Source: Acanthaster planci
Lineage: Eukaryota; Echinodermata; Asteroidea; Valvatida; Acanthasteridae
Reading direction: 5' to 3'
NCBI RefSeq assembly: GCF_001949145.1
Contig: NW_019091573.1
Location: 86,533 to 96,921, forward strand
DNA: 10,389 nt
The notes beneath the pieces were generated by a model. That model was not told where the DNA came from and did not search any database. It saw only the letters and a program-made list of their open reading frames with translations. Every line of letters begins with the position of its first letter. The first letter of the stretch is position 1. The position numbers were made by a program, and so were the translations under genes. This document shows, piece after piece, positions 1 through 7,450 of the stretch.

Positions 1-985
1 AATCCCCCCGGGGGTCTGGACAAGCCCCGCTCTGGGAGCGGCTCGACGAAAATGGCGGCTCGCCGCCCCGCCGGGAGGCACTGCGGGCGCTCCGTCAACG
101 GTGTTTTTCGGCGCGGCCAGCCGACCCTTCATTCCCAGAAGAGCGTCGGCCGGCCCGCCTGGCCTTGCCGCAAGGAGTCGGAAAGGCCGTTCCCGGGCCG
201 CGGCCGGCCCTACCGGAGAGCCCCAGGACGGAAGGTGCGGAAAAAGTGGCGGCTCGCCGCCCCGCCAGGAGGCACTGCGGGTGCTCCGTCAACGGCTTTT
301 TCGGCGCGGCCAGCCGACCTTTCATGCCCAGAAGAGCGTCGGCCTTGCCCGCCCGGCCTTGCCGAAAGGTGTCGGAAAGGCCGTTCCCGGGGGCGCAGTT
401 TTGCCGGACCCGGGACGGAAGGTGCGGTGGTACGTGGCCACAAGCCTTCGGGAGGGGCTGGAGCGGCAGCCCGGCCCGCTGGGGACGAGCGAGCGGGAGA
501 GAGCGAGGGAGAGGGGAGCCAGGGTCACTTGGAGAGCGGCGGGCTCACCGCTGCCCCGAAGCAGCAATATCTGCGACGGCCGGAACGGCCCAGCACCTTC
601 CGCGGAGCGGAGGGACCGGCCCGCCCTGCGGTCCCGCCGAGCTGCCGCCTCGGGGCAAGATCCCCGACCGGGGACCTCCCTGACGGAGGGAGCTCAGCCG
701 AGCCAGCCTCCCGGCTGCTCTGGCCACCCCCTGCAGGATCAAGGCGAGAGGAGACCGGCGCACCAGGCGGCGGGCGGCATTCCAGCGGCCACCCGCGCGC
801 CCGCGGAAGGAGAGGAAGTGCCGCCTGGGCCGGAGTGGGCGAGGGACCGGCGGCGGGCCGGAGGGAGCGGAGGCCGGGCGGCAAGCGAATACAGAGACGG
901 GCAGGACTCCAGCGCCGCGGCCCGGCAGCCGCTGCTTGGCCGAGCAGTCAGGAGGGCCCGAGGTGCGGGCCCTGGCCCCGAGGGA
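1..985 (+). other. 5' external transcribed spacer / upstream rDNA spacer
   Basis: This is the GC-rich sequence directly upstream of the 18S 5' end. In an active unit it would hold the Pol I promoter and the 5' ETS that is cut away from the pre-rRNA. I cannot place a promoter or transcription start, because Pol I promoters are not conserved between animal groups. The first 430 bases are taken up by a two-copy tandem repeat, and the remainder (about 430-985) is non-repetitive and rich in G, C and purine runs. Open frames of up to 314 codons cross it on both strands, but they overlap one another in all frames, lack domain-like sequence and one runs into 18S, so they are not genes. The left end of the spacer lies outside the window. 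Confidence 0.8.
53..427 (+). repeat. two tandem copies of a ~190-bp spacer repeat
   Basis: Copy 1 runs from about 53 to 240 and copy 2 from about 247 to 427. Both open with TGGCGGCTCGCCGCCCCGCC and then share GGAGGCACTGCGGG, GCTCCGTCAACGG, TTTTTCGGCGCGGCCAGCCGACC, CCCAGAAGAGCGTCGGCC, GTCGGAAAGGCCGTTCCCGGG and the closing GACGGAAGGTGCGG. The period is 194 bases at the start and 187 at the end, so small indels separate the copies. Tandem subrepeats of this sort are common in animal rDNA spacers and often act as Pol I enhancers or spacer promoters. That role is inferred, not shown. The copies differ at many single bases, so they are not freshly homogenised. Confidence 0.85.
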
Positions 986-2753
986 TACCTGGTTGATCCT
1001 GCCAGTAGTCATATGCTTGTCTCAAAGATTAAGCCATGAATGGCTCAGCAAAAGCTTTACCAAGCAAAATTGCGGATGGCTCATTCAATCCGTTACGGTT
1101 CCCCCTACATGAATAACTGTGGTAATTCTAGAGCTAATACATGCCAGCAAGCGCCGACCTTACGGGAGGCGTGCTCTTATTAGGAAAAAGACCAACCAGG
1201 GCCCGTCCCAGCTCTGTTGGTGAACTCTGGATTACCTGGCCGATCGCACGGTCCTTGCTAGGGCGACGGATCCTTCGAATGTCTGCCCTATCAATTTTCG
1301 ATGGTACGTTATGCGCCTGCCATGGTCGTAACGGGTAACGGAGAATCAGGGTTCGATTCCGGAGAGGGAGCTTGAGAAACAGCTACCACATCCAAGGAAG
1401 GCAGCAGGTGCACAAATTACCCACTCCCGATACGGGGAGGTAGTGACGAAAAATAGCAATACAGCACTCTTCCGAGGCCCTGTCACTGGAATGAGTACAC
1501 TTGAAATCCTTTAACCAGGATCTATAGGAGAGCAAGTCTGGTGCCAGCAGACGCAGCAATTCCAGCTCCAATAGCGTATATTCAAATTTCTGCAGTTAAA
1601 AAGCTCGTATTGGATCTTGGGCGCAGGCTGGCGGTCCGCCGCAAGGCACACCACTGCCCGCCTGGCCTTCCTCTCGGTCTCCGCCCGGTTCTCTTGACTG
1701 AGTGCCGAAAGCGGCCGGAACGTTTACTTTGAAAAAAAAATGGATTTTTCAAAGCAGGCCGACCGCCTGGACAGCAGAGCATGGAATAATGGAATAGGAC
1801 CTCGGTTCTATTGCGTTGATTTTCGGAACTCGAGGTAATGATTAAGAGGGACTGAGAGGGGTATTCGTATTGCGGTGTGAGAGGTGAAATTTTTGGATCG
1901 CCGCAAGAAAACCGCCTGCAAAAGCATTTGCAAAGAATGTTTACATTAATCAAGAACGAAAGTTAGAGGTTCGAAGGCGATCAGATACTGCTCTAGTTCT
2001 AACCAAAACGATGCCGAATGGCCATCTGCCGGCGTTACTCCAATGACGCGGCGGGCAGTCTTCGGGAAACCAAAGTCTTTGGGTTCCGTGGGAAGTACGG
2101 TTGCAAAGCTGAAACGTAAAGGGATTGACAGAAGGGCACCACCAGTAGTGGAGCCTGCGGCTTAATTTGACTCAACACGGGGAAACTCACCCGGCCCTGA
2201 CACAGTGAGGATTGACAGATTGAGAGCTCTTTCTTGATTGTGTGGGTGGTGGTGCGTGACCGTTCTTAGTTGGTGGAGCGGTTTGTCTGGTTAATTCCGA
2301 TAAAGAACGAGACTCTGGCTTGCTAAATAGTCGCGCCGGCCGCCGCGCCGGACGCTGACTTCTTAGAGGGACAAGTGGCGTTCAGCCACGCGAGATTGAG
2401 CAATAACAGGTCTGTGATGCCCTTAGATGTTCGGGGCCGCATGCACGCTACACTGAAGGGATCGGCAGGTAGCTGCCATTGGCCGGAATGTCTGGGCAAT
2501 CCGTTGAGCCTCATTCGTGCTTGGGATAGGGAGTTGCAACTGTCTCCCTTGAACGAGGAATTCCCAGTAAGGGCGAGTCATCAGCTCGCGTTGATTACGT
2601 CCCTGCCCTTTGCACACACCGGCCGTGGCTACTACCGATTGAATGGTTCAGTGAGATCCTCGGGCGGGCCGCGGCGGGGCCCCCAGGCGCCTCACTTGTG
2701 CGCCCTGAAGACGATCGAACTTGATGATTTAGAGGAAGTAAAAGTCGTAACAG

Positions 2754-2787
<34 letters not shown>
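986..2787 (+). rRNA. 18S small-subunit rRNA, degenerate copy (probable pseudogene)
   Basis: The gene begins at TACCTGGTTGATCCTGCCAG and ends at GGAAGGATCATTA, about 1,802 nt, close to the usual animal length. Long conserved blocks are intact, for example GGTAATTCTAGAGCTAATACATG, CAGCTCCAATAGCGTATATT and GTAGGTGAACCTGCGG. Many invariant positions are nevertheless changed. The 5' domain reads AAGCCATGAATGGCTCAGCA instead of AAGCCATGCATGTCTAAGTA. A segment before GATAACTGTGG (near 1105) is shortened by about 10 nt. The 530 loop (1541-1560), the AATTGACGG block (2121-2130), and both strands of the decoding site (2611-2630 and 2741-2755) carry substitutions. A normal product would be the core of the 40S subunit. 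With these changes I infer that this copy is not used. A divergent but functional rDNA class is the alternative, and is less likely given the 28S losses. Boundaries are good to a few bases. Confidence 0.95.
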
Positions 2788-3185
2788 CCGAGCAGAGAGA
2801 GCGTGCCCAGCCGGCCCCCTTCCGTCCGCCGAGGCAGAGAGGCCGGCTACTGTGCTGTCTTCCGGTTTAGGCGGGAGTGGCCCACGCCGAAGTGCGCCGA
2901 AGCCCGTGCAGAGTTGGCGCAGGACTCCCGGCGCTTGCCGGGGCCTCAGGACGCCGGGGCTCGGCCTTTAATGGACTGGGGTGATCGGTGAGACGCGGTC
3001 AGAGCGGCCAAGGGGGCCGCCCCGCGAGAGGCGACCGGTCCCCGCTCGGCTTGGCTCCCGTCAGTGTTTTTTTTTTTTTTTACTTTTTTTTTATATCGGT
3101 TTCCAAAAGACCTGGATGCTCCGCGCCTGGGCCATCGGTGCAGTTATCAGAGGTGATGGACAGAGCCAAACCCCCAAACGATAGG
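2788..3185 (+). other. internal transcribed spacer 1 (ITS1)
   Basis: The spacer lies between the 18S 3' end and the 5.8S 5' end, about 398 nt. It is GC-rich for most of its length, with one strongly T-rich tract near 3067-3092. The 3' boundary is set by aligning CAATTCTTGGCGGTGGATC with the usual start of animal 5.8S and could be off by several bases. It contains no gene. Confidence 0.88.
3067..3092 (+). repeat. poly-T tract in ITS1
   Basis: There are fifteen T in a row (3067-3081), then AC, then nine T (3084-3092). The tract is conspicuous inside an otherwise GC-rich spacer. It may be unstable in length and prone to sequencing error. Confidence 0.95.
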
Positions 3186-3346
3186 CAATTCTTGGCGGTG
3201 GATCACTCGGCTCGTGCGCTGATGAAGAACGCAGCGAACTGCGAGAATCAGTGTGAATTGCATAACGCTGTGATCATCGGCATTTCGAACGCATATGGCG
3301 GCCCGGGCCCCCCAACAGCCCGGGCCTCGTCCGCCTGAGGGTTGCA
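3186..3346 (+). rRNA. 5.8S rRNA, with a damaged internal helix
   Basis: GCGGTGGATCACTCGGCTCGTGCG, GATGAAGAACGCAGC, CTGCGAGAA, GTGAATTGC and GATCATCG...TTCGAACGCA identify 5.8S. The 3' part forms the usual GC hairpin, with nine pairs between 3300-3308 and 3318-3326, and ends near CCTGAGGGTTGC. The GATCATCG/TTCGAACGCA form is typical of deuterostomes. Departures include GCGCTGATG where GCGTCGATG is expected, and GCATAACGCTGTG where GCAGGACACATTG is expected. The latter leaves two mismatches in the middle of the hairpin that normally pairs AATGTG with CACATT. In a working unit this RNA pairs with the 28S 5' region. The ends are estimated to within about five bases. Confidence 0.93.
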
Positions 3347-3722
3347 TTGAGCTTTGCAATCGCTGCGCCCGGGAGGGGCCGTAGCGCGAGAGCGCCGGCC
3401 GGCAGCTGCTGGGCGGAGTCTGGGTCACTCCCCGGGGGAGTCCGCCGTGGCGTGGCAGGTGGGTGCTGAGTATCCACCCCACCCACGATCGCCAGTCGTC
3501 CCCCCGCCAGCAGGGACCGAAAGCCGCCGGCCCTGTGGCAGATCTCGGCGTGGACCGCTGGAAAGGGAGCGGGCGCCGAGCGCCAAGAGAGAAAAGAAAG
3601 TCCGCGCGGACGGGCCGCTGAGGGGGGCCCCCTTCCTGGCAGCCACAGAAGCGCCGGGTTGGCCCCCAGGAGGAGAGAGAGAGAGAGAGAGAGAGACGAG
3701 GGCGAGGCCTATTGCGAACCCA
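3347..3722 (+). other. internal transcribed spacer 2 (ITS2)
   Basis: This is the GC-rich spacer of about 376 nt between 5.8S and 28S. It contains a (GA)12 microsatellite at 3673-3696. The right boundary is set just before GACCTCAGGTC, which corresponds to the conserved GACCTCAGATC at the 28S start. The four-helix ITS2 fold was not derived by hand. Confidence 0.87.
3673..3696 (+). repeat. (GA)12 microsatellite in ITS2
   Basis: Twelve uninterrupted GA dinucleotides run between GAG and CGAGG. A shorter GA run occurs within 28S near 4673-4682. Confidence 0.95.
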
Positions 3723-3754
3723 TCGACCTCAGGTCGGGCGAGAGGACCTGCTGG

Positions 3755-3799
<45 letters not shown>

Positions 3800-4627
3800 T
3801 CCCAGTAACGGCGAGCGAAGCGGGAATAGTCCAGCGCCGAATCCCCGGGCCCCCAGCGGGCTCACTGGAACTGTGGCGTAGGAAAGTCCGGTCCGGCAGT
3901 AGCGGCGGCACCAAGGTCCTTGTAATGGAGGACCCTTCCGTCCCGCGGCGGGTGTCAAGCCACTGCAGGCGCCGTCCAGCCGGCGACCATGGCTTCCGGG
4001 AGTCGTGCTGTTTTTTAGCGAAGCCCAAAGACGGGTGGTTAACTCCATCCAAGCCTAAATACCGACAAAAGACCGATACAGCACAAGTACCGTAAGGGAA
4101 AGTTGAAAAGCACTCTGAAGAGAGAGTTCAAGAGTAAGTGAAGCCGTCGAGAAGCAAACGGGAGGGCCGAGGAGATTCAGCGAGGCCGGCGCGGTGCCCG
4201 CCGCGGCCCCGCACCCCCTTCGCCGGTGGCAGGGCCCAGGGGCGCCTCTGCGCCCGGCCGCGTGCAATTCTCCTGGGCGCGGCCCGCGACCGACAGGGCA
4301 TCCGGGCCGGCAGAGGCCGGCCGATTGGGGTTCCTCCGGCGGGAGGACCGGTCAGAGAGCCTAGAGACCGGCCGTGATCCCGCCAGCTGCCAGGCTGAGA
4401 AAGGGACGATGGGCCGCGCCCGCACGTGCGCCACCACAGCCCTGCCGCCAGCCCCCTGCGACTGCGGCGGAGGAAGAGCGGGCGCGCTACGACCCGAAAG
4501 ATGGTGAACTATGCCCGAGCAGGACCAAGCCAGAGGAAACTCTGGCGGAGGTCTGCAGCGATTCTGACGTTGAAATCGATCGTCCGACTTGGGTATAGGG
4601 GCGAAAGACTAATTCAACCGTCTAGTG

Positions 4628-4663
<36 letters not shown>

Positions 4664-5386
4664 CGTCCGGAAGAGAGAGAGAGCAGTTGCATCCGGTAAA
4701 GCGAATGATTAGAAGCCTTGGGGCTGAAACGACCTCAACCTATTCTCAAACTTAAATTGGTGCGGGGCCGGGCCCTCAATGCACGGGCGTCCAGTGGGCC
4801 ATTCTTGGTAAGCAGGACTGGCGCTGCGGGATGAACCTGCATGGTTAAGGCGCCGCATTGCGGCCGACGCTCATCAGATCCCAGAAAAGGTGTGGTTGGT
4901 ACAGGCAGCAGGACGGTGGCCATTATAGTCAGAGTATGTAACAACTCACTTGCCGAATCAACTAGCCCTGAAAATGGATGGCGCTGAGCGTGCCACCCAC
5001 ACCTGGCCGTCGGGGCAGAGAGCAAGTGGGACCGCCGCCTGGGTGGTACGCCCCGACGGGTAGGAGGGCCGCCGCGGTGCAGGTCGAAGCGCCGGCCGCG
5101 AGGCCGCGTGGAGCCGCCGCGGGTGCAGATCTTAGTGGTGGTAGCAAATATTTGAGTGAGATCGTCGAGGGCCGAGTGGCGGAGAAGGCTTCCATGTGAA
5201 CAGCTGTTGTACATGGGTCAGTCGATCCTAAGCCCCAGGGAAATTTCGTTCCGAGCGGAGGCGGAATCGGGTCAATATTCCCAAACCCGCAGGCGGAGCC
5301 CTCCGTCCTTCTCGGCGGTCCGAGCTGCGAAGCAAGCGAGCCCACAGACGCCAGCCGGGGCCCCAGGAGTTTTCTTTTCTTGCTAA

Positions 5387-5397
5387 GGGGGGGGGGG
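5387..5397 (+). repeat. G11 homopolymer in a 28S expansion region
   Basis: Eleven consecutive G follow TTTTCTTTTCTTGCTAA, inside a variable part of 28S. Such a run suggests relaxed constraint, but it could also be a base-calling error. Confidence 0.9.
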
Positions 5398-5875
5398 TCT
5401 CTGGAATCGGCTGGTTTGGAGCTAGGGGCTGCGGCCCCGTAGAGTGCCGTGTCTCTGGCGGCGCCCGGCGAGCTCCAGCCGGCCCTTGAAAATGCAGGGG
5501 AGTGCGTGGACCGTCGGCTTGGGTCGTACCCAAAACCACAGCCGGTCTCCAAAGTGAACAGCCTCTGGTCGATAGAACAATGAAGGTAAGGAAGTCGGCA
5601 AGCCGAATCCGTAACTTCGGGAGAAGGATTGGCTCTGAGGGCTGGGTTGGTCGGGCTGGGGCAGGAAGCAGGTCGCAGCGCCCCGGCGCGGGCCGGGCGC
5701 GCCGTATCTGGGCAGCGGAGCTCCCCCCGCCGGGCCGCGGGGCCGTCCGCGCACGGGCCCCCCTCCGACTGTCTAATTAAAACAGAGCATCGCAACGTCC
5801 GCAGCCGGGGCGCTGACGCAATGTGATTTCTGCCCAGTGCTCTGAATTTCAAAGTGAAGAAATTCAGCGAAGTGC

Positions 5876-5888
5876 GGGTAAGGTAGCC
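5876..5888 (+). other. helix 69 deletion junction at the R2 target site
   Basis: The sequence reads GGGTAAGGTAGCC. A normal 28S has GGGTAA, about 25 further bases including the GTAACTATGAC core of helix 69, and then TAAGGTAGCC. Collapse onto the shared TAA removes about 28 nt. R2 retrotransposons cut the top strand between TTAAGG and TAGCC, here between 5883 and 5884, so the deletion edge lies 2 to 5 bases from the cut. The expected length comes from memory of the conserved sequence. Confidence 0.85.
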
Positions 5889-5896
5889 AAATGCCC

Positions 5897-5941
<45 letters not shown>

Positions 5942-6654
5942 ACTGTCCCTATCTATCAAGCGAAACCACAGCCAAGGGATCGGGCTTGGCAGAATCAGTG
6001 GGGAAAGAAGACCCTGTCGAGCTTGACTCTAGTCTGACCTTGTGAAGAGACATGGGGGTGTTGGATAGGTGGAAGGGCACCGGCGCGACGGTGAAATACC
6101 ATTACTCTTGTCGTTTCTTTACTTAGCCGGTGAGGTGGGGAGCGGGCCCCGCGCGGGCCCAGTCTTCTGGCGCTACGCGGCTAGCCGCCTCGCAACGCCG
6201 CCGGCCGCAGGCCGCCAGCCGCCAGCCGCCAGCCGCAACCCGCTCCGGCTGCCGGCCTCAGGCGGGGAGTTTGACTGGGGCGGTACATCTGTCAAAGGGT
6301 AACGCAGGTGTCCTAAGGCGAGCTAAGCGAGGACGGAAACCTGGCGCGGAGCAAAAGGGCAAAAGCTCTTTTGATTTTGATTTTCAGTATGAATACGGAT
6401 CGTGAAAGCGTGGCCTATCGATCCTTTTGAGCTTCGGAGTTTGAAGCAAGAGGTGTCAGAAAAGTTACAACTGGGATAACTGGCTTGTGGCAGCCAAGCG
6501 TTCATAGCGGCGTTGCTTTTTTATCCTTCGATGCCAGCTCTTCCTATCATTGCGAAGCAGAAATCGCCAAGCGTTGGATTGTTCACCAGCCCAATAGGCA
6601 ACGTGAGCTGGGTTTAGACCGTCGAGAGACAGGTTAGTTTTACCCTACTGATGA

Positions 6655-6718
6655 GAGGTCGCTGCCGGAAGCTCCGGCGGAAGCCGAACCACCGTCTCGA
6701 GAGGGACCCCACTTGCAG
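6655..6718 (+). other. domain VI deletion zone lacking the sarcin-ricin loop
   Basis: Only about 64 nt separate CCTACTGATGA (ends 6654) from ACGACTTGG (starts 6719). In yeast 25S roughly 300 nt separate the same landmarks, including AGTACGAGAGGAAC (sarcin-ricin loop) and GAACGCCTCTAAGTCAG. Neither block is present here or in the downstream spacer. What remains includes a GCCGGA/TCCGGC hairpin (6664-6678) and a GTCTC-GAGA-GGGAC hairpin (6694-6707). The latter has a GAGA loop but not the bulged-G motif, so I do not regard it as a true sarcin-ricin loop. Confidence 0.8.
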
Positions 6719-6810
6719 ACGACTTGGGTATGGATCGGGGTGTCGTGCTGAGTAGAGCAGCCGCTTCGCTGCGATCTGCTGAAACTAAACCTTTCGATCC
6801 GAAAGATTTG

Positions 6811-7450
6811 CCCGCACCGCAGACGGGCCTATCCTGGTGGGCCGGGTCGGACGACGTGCCGCAGAGGAGGCAGCATTGCCGCCGCGGGAGCGACTTCTGG
6901 GAGAGGGGCGCCGCCACACGGGGAGGCGGGGGTGGTGGGGTCGAGCAGCGGGGAGAGGAGGTCGAGCGCGGAGGGCCAGCCGGCGCCACCCAGTGGCCCT
7001 TGGGCGGACCCGCCTTGGAGGAGGAGACCGGGGAAGAACCAGCGGCAGGCCCGGCGGGACTCCACGGAGGAGCGGGTGCAGCTGGAGGAGGGCATGCTGG
7101 AACTGACGGCGGAGTGAACGAGCGCTTCCCCGGTGGCCGAGGATTGGCTGCTGGGCTGCATGTCTGATGCAGCCGCCCCAAACTGACTTGAAATCCAGGG
7201 TTACTAGTGTACCCCGCAGGAGGGCTCTCGGGGAGTTGCCAAGTCGGTCCCAATGCCGACTGTTCGGCTGTTCGGAACAGATGAACCATGGCTTCCAGAC
7301 CGAGAGCGGCATCTTACAGTTACGCTTCGACTCGGGCGCAAAAACCGACTCGGCCCCATCCGTGAACGCGTCGGTGAGGCACCCTAGCTCGCAAGAGCAT
7401 CTCTCGTCGGGGTCTGTTGGACCCGAAACATTACGAATTTCTCCCATTTA
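6811..7450 (+). other. GC-rich 3' external spacer of the rDNA unit
   Basis: About 640 nt after the 28S 3' end stay GC-rich and purine-rich, like the other transcribed spacers, and then give way to AT-rich DNA. They contain several short hairpins: AGTCGG/CCGACT (7242-7261), CTGTTC/GAACAG (7268-7280) and GGGTC/GACCC (7410-7424), the last close to the composition change. These may be remnants of 3' ETS processing or termination structure, which is inference. Open frames up to 220 codons occur on both strands here and have no protein-like features. Confidence 0.6.

Larger units (their letters stand above)
3723..6810 (+). rRNA. 28S large-subunit rRNA, degenerate copy with three functional deletions (probable pseudogene)
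   Basis: The gene starts at GACCTCAGGTC...GGATTTAAGCATATTACTAAGCGG and ends near TCTGCTGAAACTAAACC...GATTTG, which matches the usual 28S 3' terminus (CGATCTGCTGAGATTAAGCC...GATTTG). Conserved blocks occur in the correct order throughout, such as CAAGTACCGTAAGGGAAAGTTGAAAAG, GGGGCGAAAGACTAAT, CTGAAAATGGATGGCGCT, TGACGCGCATGAATGG, GGGGAGTTTGACTGGGGCGGTAC and GTGAGCTGGGTTTAGACCGTC. At about 3.09 kb it is shorter than most animal 28S genes. Three core elements are missing: the L11/GTPase-centre hairpin loop near 4930, helix 69 at 5879-5881, and a domain VI block containing the sarcin-ricin loop at 6655-6718. In the peptidyl transferase region, CGATGTCGG reads CGATGCCAG (6530-6537). A ribosome built on this RNA should not be able to translate. 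The 3' end is placed by similarity only. Confidence 0.93.

Noticed and set aside
52-1039. Open frames of 312-314 codons on the + strand across the 5' spacer
   Set aside because: They overlap each other and the reverse-strand frames, contain low-complexity G/P/R/A-rich translation, repeat with the spacer repeat, and one runs into 18S. GC-rich DNA has few stop codons.
4962-5852. 296-codon open frame on the - strand
   Set aside because: It lies wholly inside 28S, antisense to conserved rRNA blocks.
5884-5960. An inserted R2, R1 or similar retroelement
   Set aside because: 28S continues straight through both target sites; only a deletion and a small indel are present, with no element sequence.
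986-6810. Group I intron, intein-like insertion or homing endonuclease in the rRNA genes
   Set aside because: Conserved blocks follow one another without extra sequence beyond normal expansion segments.
3980-7296. CCATGGCTTCC shared by 28S (near 3987) and the 3' spacer (near 7287)
   Set aside because: Sequence on either side does not match, so it is most likely chance rather than a duplication.
6645-7447. Open frames of 214 and 220 codons on the - strand and 147 codons on the + strand
   Set aside because: They cover the 28S 3' end and GC-rich spacer, are proline/serine/arginine-rich, and show no domain.
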